From: Novosphingobium lindaniclasticum LE124
GTDB taxonomy: Bacteria; Pseudomonadota; Alphaproteobacteria; Sphingomonadales; Sphingomonadaceae
Assembly: GCF_000445125.1 (NCBI RefSeq)
Contig: NZ_ATHL01000127.1
Span: 50,856-114,855, forward strand
Reading direction: 5' to 3'
Length of the DNA: 64,000 bases
Shown: in pieces, positions 7,002 to 16,034 of the stretch
Numbering within the stretch: the stretch's first letter is position 1
Layout: every line of letters starts with the position of its first letter
Notes under the pieces: model-generated
What the model was told of the DNA's origin: nothing
Database searches by the model: none
What the model saw: the letters and a program-made list of their open reading frames with translations, nothing else
Translations under genes and position numbers: made by a program

Positions 7002-8282
7002 TCAGGCGCCGATGATCAGCGCCTTCATGGCGTCCGGGTTCTTGACGCCGCCGCCCACACGCTTGGTGGTGTAGAAGTGGACGAACGGCTTGTTGGTGTA
7101 GGGATCGCGCAGCACACGGATTCCGATGCGGTCGATGACGAGGTAGGTTTCCCGCATGTCGCCGTAGAGCGCGGCGATATTGCCAGCGGCCACGGACGGC
7201 ATGCCCGGAAGGTGCGCTACCGGCTGCCCCCCGATGGTGGCAGGCTGGCCAGCCTCGAAGGCCGGCTGCCACAGGTAGTTGCCCTGCCCATCCTTAAGCT
7301 TGCGAGCGGAACCGGCCGTCGTCCTGTTGAGGAAGAGACGTGCGTTAGCCTCATACTCCTCCGGAAGCTCATAGATGAGCGTCATCAGACCATCGCCCGT
7401 GAGCGCGGCCGCCGCACCGGAATTCACGGCTTTGATGTCGCCCCAGGGGTGACGTGCAGCATTTGCGCCGCCGGTGACGTAGGTCAGGATGCCGTGAGGC
7501 TTGTTGTTGCCATCGCCCGAAAGGTTGGCGATGCCCTCCTGACGGGCAAACTCGGTTTCGACTTCGTCGGCCAGCCAAGCTTCGACGTCGAATTCCGCGT
7601 CGTCGATCAGGCCCTGCGATGCAGCAGGATTGGCGTAGAGCTCACCAAGGCCCCAACCGAGCGAGGTAAGCCCCGGCGTGGTGGTTGCAGGTCGAGCGGC
7701 AGTTTCACCGACCCAGCCCGAACCGACATTGCGATCCGAAAACACCTTGCTGAAGCCAGCGCCGCTGATCGAGATGACAGTCGCGTACTGACGGATGGAC
7801 GACACCTGCTTGAGCCGACTTGCCAGGGTGCGATCCCACTCCACAGGCGCCAGGTAACCGCCTTCGCCATCCGTCTTCGTCGCGGCAGCCTTCACCGTTT
7901 CGAGCCGATCCGAGCTGACGCCGCGGCGGAAGTAGGAATTGAACTGCTCGGTATATTCGGGGTCCCGCGGATCTTCCTTGCCCCCGATCTTGGCTGCCGC
8001 GATCTTGGCCAGGGCGGCGTCCATCGCCTCTTCGATATTGCCGATCGAAGTGTTGATGCGCTCGACGTGCTCCTGAAGCACCGCGTCGTCGACCTTGGAC
8101 TTGAGCGATTCTTCATGCTTCGCGCGCATTTCCACGACAGCCTTGTTCAGCTGTTCGAAGAGGGCTTTGGGATCGTTTCCATCGGCGCGGATGGTGGCGC
8201 CGAGCAGTGCTCGGGGCGCGGCGGCCGCGGTGAGAAGGGCGCACGGCGACGACGCCCCAAGGATGAGGTGATTAGGCTTCAT
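7002..8282 (-). CDS. HK97-fold major capsid protein
   Basis: A 426-residue capsid subunit. The N-terminal ~110 residues are a charged coiled-coil delta/scaffold domain (about residues 35-90) normally removed by the prohead protease. The rest has HK97-family phrases: a 'tDgeGGYLvPvEw' type start to the mature shell protein near residue 137, a central 'GWVGEt.ar..t' strand, and a C-terminal 'r....GG.v..pdA.kaL' ending. It lies directly after the protease gene, the usual pairing. Confidence 0.93.
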   Translation of the reverse strand: MKPNHLILGASSPCALLTAAAAPRALLGATIRADGNDPKALFEQLNKAVVEMRAKHEESLKSKVDDAVLQEHVERINTSIGNIEEAMDAALAKIAAAKIGGKEDPRDPEYTEQFNSYFRRGVSSDRLETVKAAATKTDGEGGYLAPVEWDRTLASRLKQVSSIRQYATVISISGAGFSKVFSDRNVGSGWVGETAARPATTTPGLTSLGWGLGELYANPAASQGLIDDAEFDVEAWLADEVETEFARQEGIANLSGDGNNKPHGILTYVTGGANAARHPWGDIKAVNSGAAAALTGDGLMTLIYELPEEYEANARLFLNRTTAGSARKLKDGQGNYLWQPAFEAGQPATIGGQPVAHLPGMPSVAAGNIAALYGDMRETYLVIDRIGIRVLRDPYTNKPFVHFYTTKRVGGGVKNPDAMKALIIGA

Positions 8283-8296
8283 GATATCCTCAGTGG

Positions 8297-9181
8297 TTAA
8301 GCCCGGAGGCTGTCCAGAACAGCGGCGGCCGAAGCCATCCAGTCGGTGGAGCCAGCGCCAGGCGTGGCTTTGTCATCGGCAGCGTCCGGCTTGCCTTTGA
8401 TGCTTTTGATCCGGGCGCGCGCTTGTGCGCGGGTCATGCCCGAATTTACGAGGGTCAGCTCCATGGCGCGAACCTCATTGGCTTCGCGGTCAGACGCCTT
8501 CGCGGTCTCATCGACCTTCATCTGATCGGCTGCCAGAAGCGCGTTGGCGAAGCCCCGTTCGATAGCCATGGAGCCCGACATCCATGTTTCGTCGTCCATC
8601 CATCGGGCACAGGTCTTGGCCTCCTGACCGGATCGAGCGGCATAAACGTCTGCCATTGCCTGGTCGAAGGGGGCCAGAAACGCGGCGACCTCTTCGAAGT
8701 CATTGCGGTTGCCCGCCGCCACGACCCAGCAATTGTGGATCATGAGGAACGACGCCGCGCCAATTTCGATGGTATCAGCGGCCATGGTGATCACTGACGC
8801 TGCGGACGCGGCCATGCCCATTACCTTCACGGTGATGGGCTGCGGGTGCTCGCGCAGCACGTTGTAGATGGCGAGGCCTTCGAACATGTCGCCGCCACCG
8901 GAGTTGATCTGAACCTCAATCGGCCGATCACCGATGGCGCGCAGCTGAGCAGCGACCCTCTTTGCGGTAACGCCGCCACCCGTCCACCAATCCTCGCCGA
9001 TCACATCGAACATGGTGATGACGTTGTCCCCCTGCTCAAGGGCCGATGGGCGAATGCCGGCTGCATCCTCGCCCCAACGGTCCATTACGGGCAGAGGGGA
9101 GAAAGCAGACACGCGGCGATCGGCAGGAACAGGTAGCGCGGCAGGCCGCGCCATCGCCATCACTCGGGGCATTTTACGCAT
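8297..9181 (-). CDS. ClpP-like prohead protease
   Basis: A 294-residue serine protease of the Clp/S14 type that matures the capsid. The oxyanion strand 'INSGGG' is at about residues 93-98, the catalytic serine in G-M-A-A-S at residue 126, and the catalytic histidine in M-I-H-N at residue 149; an aspartate follows downstream. The C-terminal ~90 residues are a charged helical extension that may act as scaffold. The start overlaps the portal gene end by eight bases, and the capsid gene follows within 15 bases. Confidence 0.9.
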   Translation of the reverse strand: MRKMPRVMAMARPAALPVPADRRVSAFSPLPVMDRWGEDAAGIRPSALEQGDNVITMFDVIGEDWWTGGGVTAKRVAAQLRAIGDRPIEVQINSGGGDMFEGLAIYNVLREHPQPITVKVMGMAASAASVITMAADTIEIGAASFLMIHNCWVVAAGNRNDFEEVAAFLAPFDQAMADVYAARSGQEAKTCARWMDDETWMSGSMAIERGFANALLAADQMKVDETAKASDREANEVRAMELTLVNSGMTRAQARARIKSIKGKPDAADDKATPGAGSTDWMASAAAVLDSLRA

Positions 9182-10406
9182 CGGGCTGTCCTTGCATCCA
9201 GGCGGGGGTGTTGCCCCATTCCTCAGGGTTCATGTCCATTTTGTCGCGGGCCTCATTCGGCACCATGAAGCCGCCGGCGCCGGGCCCACCGAGCGCCTTG
9301 GCGAAGAATTCTGCCTGATCCTTCAGGGAGCCGCGCAGCAACGCGGCCTCGTTGAACTTGGCATAATGGTTCGCCCGGTCACGGTCGTTCAGGAGGGACG
9401 ACGCAATGGTCTCTTCCCAGGCGTTGAACCAGGGGAGCAGGCAGTAGGTCACAAGAAAGAGGCCGAGCTGTTCGATACCGCTGCCCCAACTGGTCTCATC
9501 GAACATCAGCAGGGGGCGTGGGACGCCTGTGTATCGGCTGACTTCCTCCGCCTGGTGCTTGCGCTGCGCCAGACCTTCAGCGTCTTTGCCGGTAGCTCCG
9601 AACGGCTTTGCCTCCATCCCCTCTTCGGCAACGACCCAGCGGCCCGCGTTTTCCGATCCGACGAAGCGCTCTTCCCATTGAGCTCGCAGGTTCAAAATGG
9701 CTTGTTCGGACAGGGATTTCGGATGCTGCAGGACTCCGCCTACGTAAGCCCCGTTCTTGAGCATCCGCGAGGCGGCTTCGTCGGCAACATTGGCCAAGCC
9801 CAGTGCTTCGGCCGCCACCTTCAACAGGCCATCGCCTGAAATCCCATCGCTCGACCAGGGCGCGCGGAGGTGAAACACTTCGTCAGCCTCGAACCTACGC
9901 GTAGTTCCGTCTTTCGCCTGGTAATCGTACGCCAGCGCAAAATCCTCGCTGAGAACCGGCTTCACGCGCACAGGATCGAGCGGCGCGAGCGCCTTGATTC
10001 CCAACAGGCCCGGCACCTTGTAAGCGTAGGCATTCCCTCGCAGCAGCGCCCGGCCTTGCATGTAGCTCTTGAATTGGTACGGCGTCTGCCAGCTGTTTGG
10101 CTTCAGGCGGAGCAGCTTCCACACCGCGTGATTGTCGGCCTTCTCGATGTTATCGCCTACACGGCGGTGAAGGTTCAGCGGCAACATACCGATGGTGGAC
10201 GCGATCAGGTTGACTGCGCGAAAGAACGTCGCGTTGGATAGCGCCGACCGTTCCGTAACTGGGCGACCGGCGCCTCTCGCAAACCCCTCGCCGAAGAAGC
10301 CCTCGGGCAGGCTCCCGCGGTCGAGGAAGCCATTTGCCTTCACGGCGGACGACGCACTGTCCGTGCCGGCGCCTGCCCAACCGAAGAAGCGTTCAGCCCA
10401 GCCCAT
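9174..10406 (-). CDS. HK97-family portal protein
   Basis: A 410-residue portal subunit that forms the dodecameric DNA entry ring. It has typical family phrases: 'vt...aL....v.raVnlia.tig.lPl.l' at about residues 50-80, 'gnaYay' near 125, 'eveHlra.....gisG.s.l' near 180, and the C-terminal 'E.....fN..aLLRGslkdqae....al..G.....NEaR...' region. It starts inside the terminase stop (ATGA-type overlap at 10406) and overlaps the protease start. Confidence 0.93.
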   Translation of the reverse strand: MGWAERFFGWAGAGTDSASSAVKANGFLDRGSLPEGFFGEGFARGAGRPVTERSALSNATFFRAVNLIASTIGMLPLNLHRRVGDNIEKADNHAVWKLLRLKPNSWQTPYQFKSYMQGRALLRGNAYAYKVPGLLGIKALAPLDPVRVKPVLSEDFALAYDYQAKDGTTRRFEADEVFHLRAPWSSDGISGDGLLKVAAEALGLANVADEAASRMLKNGAYVGGVLQHPKSLSEQAILNLRAQWEERFVGSENAGRWVVAEEGMEAKPFGATGKDAEGLAQRKHQAEEVSRYTGVPRPLLMFDETSWGSGIEQLGLFLVTYCLLPWFNAWEETIASSLLNDRDRANHYAKFNEAALLRGSLKDQAEFFAKALGGPGAGGFMVPNEARDKMDMNPEEWGNTPAWMQGQPDA

Positions 10407-12178
10407 CAGAAGACCACCAGTCCGCGATCTTCATAGACCGAGACGCCGTTGTCGTTCGCAGCAACGGGGTTCAGCTCAAGCAGCTTGGTGGCGTTCAGCC
10501 CAGCCATGAACGGATCGATTTTACCCGTCCCTTGGGTGTTCTTCACGATCATCACCGTCTGCCGTCCTAACTCTTCCTTCGCGTTGCTTACGCACCACGC
10601 CATCATGCGCGACCCGTCATGGACCGCGCCGTTGAATTTCAGTTTCCGGGCAAGGCCCACGATCGCCGACATGAGACGGAACCCTTGCCCGACCGACACC
10701 ACCTGCGGATCTTCCAGGCCGATCTCTGCCAGCGCATCGACCAAGTCACTTACGCCTTGGGGGTCGAGGCCAACCGCCCCGCGTTCTGGTAGAAGGCCGC
10801 TAGCCTTGACCTCTTCGATGACGGCGACAATTTCGCGAATGTCCTGGGGACGCTCGTAGGCGGTATCATCTGCGTCCAAGCCGAGCGTTTCCGACACGAC
10901 CTCCGAACAAATCACCAGATCGCCGTCGCTTTCGTAGTCGTGCAGCTGAGCCGCGATCTCCTTGCGCCGAGTGAGCACGTCAGGCCAGCACCAAGCCTTG
11001 AACCAATACAGCCAGCGCCCGGTCCCGCGTTCGCGGCCGGCAACGCAAAGGCCGTACAGGTCATCGAGGCCGCCGCCGTCAACGCCCACCACCGCTACTT
11101 CCGAACGAGCGAGAAGGCTGGCCAACGTCAGCGACTTATCGGCGCAGGCTTCCCAGTAATCTGTCCCGCGCCAGCGATCGCGCCGCAAACGAAGCCCGAT
11201 CTCGACGTTCAGGTGCTTCGCCAGAAACACCTGGAGCCCTTCGCCTTCGCCGATCTGCTCTTTGCCCAGCTCGGCCTGGAGCCATTCGACTGTGACCGAT
11301 CGGCCGATATGAGGGTTCGTAACGTAGAAGAATGCCGGGTCCAGATACGCTTCGGCATCCAGCATTTCGACCGGCCACTCGTAGAGCATAGCCATGGTCT
11401 TTGGGTCATCAATAACGCCGTCGCGCACGTCCCGCATGTACGCCAACTTGGTCTTGTAGACACCGCTCGGAGGTTCGTCCGAATGGGTCGTAATGTAGAG
11501 TGTGAAGGCTTCAGGGCGGGCGGATCCGCCACCGAGCGCCTCTCGCAACATCGCTGCCGCCTTCGGCTTCTTTCCGAACAGCCACAGCTCTTCGATAAGC
11601 GTAATCGAGGCCTTGCCGCCAGCGACGGTGTCGCTGTCAGCCGCGATCACCTTGAGCACGGCACCCGTGTCCAGATGCTTGATCTGGCGTTGGTGCTCGA
11701 TCACCTTCAAGACAACCGACAACTCCGGGTCGGCTCGGACCATGCCCATAGCCGGCTCGAAGCTGTTGTTGGCAACTTCCAGCGTCGGCGCCAAGATCTG
11801 GAGAATGGCGTTCGGCCGCCAGTTAAGAATCAGCGCCGTCACCATGATGCCGGCGGCGATCATGGACTTGCCATTCTTCTTACTGATCAGGAGCATAAAC
11901 TCCGAAATCAGCCGCTTTCCCGTTTCCGGATCCTCGGCGCCAAAGATCGCGGCAACCAGATCGAATACGAAGTCGTCGCAGACCTCGCCTAACGTCGGGT
12001 GTCGTTCGACCTCACCGACAACGACCTTCGGCAGATCGACGACCTGTAAGGACTTGAAAACCCCAAGTGCATCCTCGGCCTTACCGGGAAACAGAGGCGG
12101 GCACGGCACCAGGCTCTTTCGCGCAACGATCCGTTCCTGCCAATCTAGGCAGGCAGTGGACCACTTCGGCGCAGCCAT
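10406..12178 (-). CDS. Terminase large subunit
   Basis: A 590-residue packaging motor. The N-terminal ATPase has a Walker-A-like 'SKKNGKS' at residues 99-105 and a Walker B-like hydrophobic run ending in E-E (LIEEL, residues 195-199). The C-terminal RNase H-like nuclease begins with 'VGVDGGGLDD' (about residue 365), which supplies the first metal-binding aspartates. It lies directly after the small subunit and overlaps the portal gene. The form matches HK97-like (Terminase_1 type) enzymes. Confidence 0.93.
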   Translation of the reverse strand: MAAPKWSTACLDWQERIVARKSLVPCPPLFPGKAEDALGVFKSLQVVDLPKVVVGEVERHPTLGEVCDDFVFDLVAAIFGAEDPETGKRLISEFMLLISKKNGKSMIAAGIMVTALILNWRPNAILQILAPTLEVANNSFEPAMGMVRADPELSVVLKVIEHQRQIKHLDTGAVLKVIAADSDTVAGGKASITLIEELWLFGKKPKAAAMLREALGGGSARPEAFTLYITTHSDEPPSGVYKTKLAYMRDVRDGVIDDPKTMAMLYEWPVEMLDAEAYLDPAFFYVTNPHIGRSVTVEWLQAELGKEQIGEGEGLQVFLAKHLNVEIGLRLRRDRWRGTDYWEACADKSLTLASLLARSEVAVVGVDGGGLDDLYGLCVAGRERGTGRWLYWFKAWCWPDVLTRRKEIAAQLHDYESDGDLVICSEVVSETLGLDADDTAYERPQDIREIVAVIEEVKASGLLPERGAVGLDPQGVSDLVDALAEIGLEDPQVVSVGQGFRLMSAIVGLARKLKFNGAVHDGSRMMAWCVSNAKEELGRQTVMIVKNTQGTGKIDPFMAGLNATKLLELNPVAANDNGVSVYEDRGLVVF

Positions 12179-12182
12179 CGCT

Positions 12183-12671
12183 TCAATTCAGCAGGAGCGG
12201 CGGCGGAGTGCGGGCGGCGAATTTGCCGCTGGCATTTGCAGCCGCTTCCTTCGCGGCTTCCTTTTTCCCCAGACGGGGCGATGGCGCCGCATCGGACCGT
12301 CCGCGATCCTTGATCTTCTCGCCCAACGTTCGGACCTGTTCGGCTTGGATCATGCCGGCCAGTGCCTTCTCTGCCGCGACGTTGCCATCCTCGGCAGCTT
12401 GGTTGAGCCGTTCGAGCTGCCGCGCTTTCATCATCAAGGGCGCATGCCCAGCCCGAGCGATCTCGTTAAAATAATGCTTGTAAAACGTGGGCTTAGTGAT
12501 GCCGAGCACCTTGGCGATGTCAGCAGGCTTGTGCCCACAAGCGAATAAGAGACTGACTTTGTTGGAGTTTTCGGCGGTCCAGACATGTGCAGGCCGACCA
12601 CGCCCCTTTTCAGGCAGCAGCGGCAGGCCGAACATGTCGGTCTGACCATCCGAAATTCCATCGTGCGACAA
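12183..12671 (-). CDS. Terminase small subunit-like protein
   Basis: A 162-residue protein ahead of the large terminase. Residues 30-65 form a helix-turn-helix ('k.aDIAkvLGItkpTfykHY'), as in small terminases that bind the packaging site. A basic, alanine-rich C-terminus follows. No ATG has a good ribosome site; a TTG at 12671 with GGAG eight bases upstream (after a run of eight T) is the best start, with an ATG at 12635 as alternative. Confidence 0.75.
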   Translation of the reverse strand: MSHDGISDGQTDMFGLPLLPEKGRGRPAHVWTAENSNKVSLLFACGHKPADIAKVLGITKPTFYKHYFNEIARAGHAPLMMKARQLERLNQAAEDGNVAAEKALAGMIQAEQVRTLGEKIKDRGRSDAAPSPRLGKKEAAKEAAANASGKFAARTPPPLLLN

Positions 12672-12740
12672 AAAAAATCTCCGAATGGGACGAGATGCGG
12701 TGCAGAGGGGCCGCCCCCTCCGAACTTTCGACCACCCCCC

Positions 12741-13070
12741 CTACCCGCGACCGCCGCGCGCCCGCCGCGCCCGCGCCGCGGCCGTCTTGGCATTGTGATG
12801 CCCGGCGCAGTACCAATCCATCTGGTCGAACGGAGGCAGGTCCGCCCCGCCGTCCTTCCGCTCCTCTCGGTGATCGAGGATTAGGCGATGTGTGGAGCCG
12901 CAGATGAGGCACCACACGCCGCCCTGGCGCTGGATCGTCCAAGCCCGGTGCCGAGCCCGATAGTCCTTCCACTCGGCCGACTGGTAGAAGCTGTCGGCCA
13001 CCTTCGGCATCGCCGCCACCCGAGGTGGCAGTGCGCCGAGACGCGACGGCATCGACTTCAACCGGCCCAT
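12741..13070 (-). CDS. HNH endonuclease
   Basis: A 109-residue HNH nuclease next to terminase, where such proteins help cleave DNA during packaging in HK97-like phages. Visible features are a zinc knuckle C-L-I-C, a downstream 'lilDHr' carrying the catalytic histidine, and a C-terminal 'WyCagHHN' completing the metal/zinc site. I chose the ATG at 13070 because GGAG lies five bases upstream; a GTG start at 13112 is possible but lacks a site. The extreme C-terminus is arginine/alanine rich. Confidence 0.85.
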   Translation of the reverse strand: MGRLKSMPSRLGALPPRVAAMPKVADSFYQSAEWKDYRARHRAWTIQRQGGVWCLICGSTHRLILDHREERKDGGADLPPFDQMDWYCAGHHNAKTAAARARRARGGRG

Positions 13071-13235
13071 GATGGCTCCGAAACGACAACGGGCGACAGA
13101 GACCGAAGTCACTGCCGCCCGCGTCTCAGGGGGAGAGGGTTACGCTTGCGGCCCAGTTGGGCGGAAGACCGTCAGCGTGCCCATGGCATACCCCCAATTC
13201 GTGGTGAAACGGACACCCTATATTTGCATGGTGAA

Positions 13236-13262
13236 TGGGGAATGGGGTTGACACATTCCCCA
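13236..13262. other. 9-bp inverted repeat in the gap upstream of the HNH gene
   Basis: TGGGGAATG at 13236-13244 and CATTCCCCA at 13254-13262 are exact reverse complements with a nine-base loop. This is the only clear structure in the non-coding stretch 13113-13283 between a DUF6362-like gene and the HNH gene. It may be a terminator without a T-run, or a protein-binding site. Confidence 0.5.
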
Positions 13263-13283
13263 GCAGAAACCCGCCAATCTTGA

Positions 13284-13871
13284 TCAGGCGGCCTTGTCGA
13301 GGGCGAGGACGAGGCGGTGAATGGCCCGCTCATACGCCTTGCGCATCCCGTCGCTGGTGGTCTCCAGCTCTTCCCGACGCGCCAGGTTGAACAGCTTGCC
13401 GCCCATCAGGCGATAGACGCGGTCCCATCCGAAGCCCTCAGGGCCGGGCCAGCGCTTCATCGTGAGCACCCGGCCCACCAGCGCGCGATGTCCTTCGGGA
13501 ATGGCATCGGCCAGCGGCTTCTCGCCAGTGAGCATCCGCTCCACGAGGTTGGCGCAGCGGCGGGTGAGCTGGGGCGAGGGGCCGGCCTCTACGTCGGCGT
13601 AGTCGCCGAACGCCTCACGCACGATCGCAGGCCATGCCGTTCGCGTTCCGGCTGCGAGGTAGGCCCGTTCGCGGTCTGGCATCGCACCGAGATACTCGAA
13701 CGCGGCCATAAGCGTGTCTTCGGCATCCTGCCACGACACCGTGTTTCGCGGATTTCCGCCATTCCCCAACGCCACTGCCTTCCATCCATCCGGCTGTTGG
13801 ACGTCGCTTGGAAGGCTTCCTTCCACTACCTCGCCACCCCCTGAAACCCGCATAAAACCGCCGTTTTCCAT
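13284..13871 (-). CDS. Phage protein, possibly DUF6362-like
   Basis: A 195-residue protein when started at the ATG at 13871 (AGGATA upstream); an upstream in-frame start at 13946 would read through a repeat region. The middle contains 'RerayLaaGtRtaWPaIvReaf.DYaD' followed by a helical C-terminus. It reads like the small helical phage proteins named DUF6362, which sit near replication or packaging genes, but I hold that name loosely. It lies between the primase region and the HNH/terminase genes. Confidence 0.65.
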   Translation of the reverse strand: MENGGFMRVSGGGEVVEGSLPSDVQQPDGWKAVALGNGGNPRNTVSWQDAEDTLMAAFEYLGAMPDRERAYLAAGTRTAWPAIVREAFGDYADVEAGPSPQLTRRCANLVERMLTGEKPLADAIPEGHRALVGRVLTMKRWPGPEGFGWDRVYRLMGGKLFNLARREELETTSDGMRKAYERAIHRLVLALDKAA

Positions 13872-14042
13872 TATCCTACCCTTCCTCACTCTCTCGAAAA
13901 TGGAAGGATGGAAGGGAAAACCGAGTAGGTTGCTTATGAAGCTCAAACGATAGTCTCACATGAAGACCTATGCGGATTTGCCTTCCATCCTTCCATGGAC
14001 GCACTTTTCCCGCAGAAACGCTTGAGTTTTTCCCTTCCATCC
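13778..14042. repeat. CCTTCCATCC repeat cluster with a 16-bp inverted repeat (candidate origin or control region)
   Basis: The decamer CCTTCCATCC occurs at 13778, 13981 and 14033 on the plus strand and inverted at 13906-13915. Two copies are embedded in a perfect 16-bp inverted repeat, ATGGAAGGATGGAAGG at 13900-13915 and its reverse complement at 13981-13996, 65 bp apart. Most copies lie in the 255-bp non-coding gap after the primase gene. Iteron-like repeats beside a phage primase and a DnaA-type protein suggest a replication origin, but a regulatory role is equally possible. Confidence 0.5.
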
Positions 14043-14126
14043 CCTGAAAACCTGTCCATCCCGCAAACTTCCACGCGGAAGGGACGAAGGGGGCGCGGGA
14101 CCACGCAACCCCTAGGATTGCGCCGG

Positions 14127-16034
14127 TTATGGGCCGTCGTCACGCCACTCAGGCGGCACGTCGTTTTCGTCGAGATCGCCGCCCTGATTGTCCCCGGCAA
14201 AGGCCAAGGCATCATCACTTCCGGGCCACTCGCCGCGCTCGACGCCCTCCAGCGTCACACCCGCGCGCACCTGGACCCCGAGCCACTTGACCCCATTGGA
14301 GACGATGGTCTTGAAACCCTTGTCCTCCATGGCGGCCTTGAAGCCCTTGGGTCCCCAGCCCGATCCACCGCCCACGTCGCTCCACGCCTTGTAGAGCTTG
14401 TGCAACTCGCCAGAGGCGGCGCGCACGTTGGCAGTGTCTTTGCTGATCTCGCATATCTGCGAGAGGAAGCGGCCCAGCTCGTCGCTGGCGTCTCGATAGG
14501 CCTGGGTAGCCATCTTGACCTGCTCCGGGATGATAAGACCGTTCTCGCGCCAGTCCAGCAGGCCGTCCAGCAACCTGTTGAGAATTCCGCTTGCCTCCGC
14601 CTTCAACTTGTCAGGCAGGCTCCGGTCGATCTCGTCTTCCGGGATGATCGTGTCCCACGGCACCAGCTGCATGCGGGCCCACATGCCATGGCTCACGTCC
14701 TTCACGATCGGCCTGGTGTTCCCGCTGATCGTCAGCTTGAAATCGGGAAAGAACTCGAAGAACCCCTTGTTGAGGTGACGCGCCTTCACCGGATCGCCGC
14801 CGGTGAGCTGCTTGATAAGGCCGTCGTTGAACTTCATGCCCTTTTGCGGCTCGGACACGCGCAGCAGGCGAACACCGGGCAGTTCGGCAAGATCTGGTGT
14901 CGCCTGATCGCCGCGCCGCTGGCCGCCGCTGTCGAGCAGCGATTCAATGCCGATCGAACCGGCGATGTCGCCAGCCATGAAAGCGACCGCCTCCACCCAC
15001 GTCCCCTTGCCGTTACGCCCTGCCCCGTAGAAGAACGCCAGCTTGTGCTCGGTAGTGTCACCGGTCATCGAGTAGCCGCCCCACTGGTGCAGGAACCGCC
15101 GCATAGCCTCATCTGGCTGAACCCGCAGTACGAACGCATCGTATGCCGGGCATTGCGCGCTGGGCTGATACTTCACAGGCGCCAGCTTCGTGATCAGGTC
15201 GTCGCGGTTGTGGGGGAATTTCTTGAGCTTCCACCCTCCCGTGCGCCACTCGCTCTTGCCGGCAGCGACTTCCGCGTTCGATCTCTTCTCTGGCCCGCGC
15301 ACCAGGCGCAACGTGCCGTTCAGCACGTTGATCGCCATCTTGTCCTGATCGAATGCCTCCGGCCGCACGACGACCGACCGAAAGCCCTTGATCCAGCGCA
15401 GCATGCGGGTCGGCATAGCGCCAGCCTCGCTGGACTTTGCCCAGGCCGCCACCTTATGGCTCCACAGGGTCTTGCCCATCACGACGTCCATGGGCTCAAG
15501 GCCTTCAAGCCATTCGGCCCGTTCCCCGCTTTCGTCGTCCCGCAAATAGAACTCGCGCGATGTCGTGCCGTGCGCGTCGGCCCAGCTCTCCAGCTCCCGC
15601 ATCTCTTTTTCGGTGAGATAGGGCGCAGGGTAACCGCTCGCGGCCACCAGCGCCGCCTCATTTCGGATCGCGCGGACCGTGATGGCCATGCTTTCCATCA
15701 ACTCCGCCGGCACCGTGTCCTTCTCTTCGGACAGGAGCTTCCACCGGCGGGTATCCCACCAGAACCATCCCAGCTCTGGGCAGAAGCGGAAATCGCCGCC
15801 GAAGCGCACAAGCCATCGCTCAGCATTGCCCAGGTCCGTGAGCGCCATGCGCGCACAGGCGAGATCGGACTTGGGATCTATCGTGGCACGGATCCGCCCG
15901 CCCAGGATCGTCGAAACCGCACCCCCCGCACCCCCGCTCGATGACAGGCCCGAACCGCCCGGTCCGGAACCATCTTCGCGATCAGGGGGCGTGGGACCGT
16001 CGTCATCACCCGCGAACGGGTTACGAGTAGTCAC
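14127..16034 (-). CDS. D5/P4-type primase-helicase
   Basis: A 635-residue protein starting at a GTG at 16034 that overlaps the upstream TGA (GTGA). The C-terminal half carries an SF3 helicase Walker A, G-A-G-R-N-G-K-G-T at residues 337-345, followed by 'D.atpdlaeLpGvRllrvsEp' (Walker B/sensor region) and 'sGN.rPivkd...gmw.Rm.lvPw', all typical of phage D5-like replication proteins. The N-terminus (about 1-50) is low-complexity and probably disordered. The residues ahead of the helicase fit a D5_N-like region; no clear primase active site is visible here, so primase activity may come from the preceding gene. Confidence 0.88.
   Translation of the reverse strand: MTTRNPFAGDDDGPTPPDREDGSGPGGSGLSSSGGAGGAVSTILGGRIRATIDPKSDLACARMALTDLGNAERWLVRFGGDFRFCPELGWFWWDTRRWKLLSEEKDTVPAELMESMAITVRAIRNEAALVAASGYPAPYLTEKEMRELESWADAHGTTSREFYLRDDESGERAEWLEGLEPMDVVMGKTLWSHKVAAWAKSSEAGAMPTRMLRWIKGFRSVVVRPEAFDQDKMAINVLNGTLRLVRGPEKRSNAEVAAGKSEWRTGGWKLKKFPHNRDDLITKLAPVKYQPSAQCPAYDAFVLRVQPDEAMRRFLHQWGGYSMTGDTTEHKLAFFYGAGRNGKGTWVEAVAFMAGDIAGSIGIESLLDSGGQRRGDQATPDLAELPGVRLLRVSEPQKGMKFNDGLIKQLTGGDPVKARHLNKGFFEFFPDFKLTISGNTRPIVKDVSHGMWARMQLVPWDTIIPEDEIDRSLPDKLKAEASGILNRLLDGLLDWRENGLIIPEQVKMATQAYRDASDELGRFLSQICEISKDTANVRAASGELHKLYKAWSDVGGGSGWGPKGFKAAMEDKGFKTIVSNGVKWLGVQVRAGVTLEGVERGEWPGSDDALAFAGDNQGGDLDENDVPPEWRDDGP

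Noticed and set aside
12672..12690. Run of eight T before the small terminase as a transcriptional slippage site
   Set aside because: It lies in the leader between ribosome site and start codon, where slippage would not change the reading frame.
13069..13251. 60-codon plus-strand frame over the HNH gene start
   Set aside because: It overlaps the HNH start on the other strand and has no domain or good ribosome site.
13995..15944. 649-codon plus-strand frame opposite the primase-helicase gene
   Set aside because: The minus frame has clear helicase motifs; the plus frame is a high-GC shadow with no recognisable domain.
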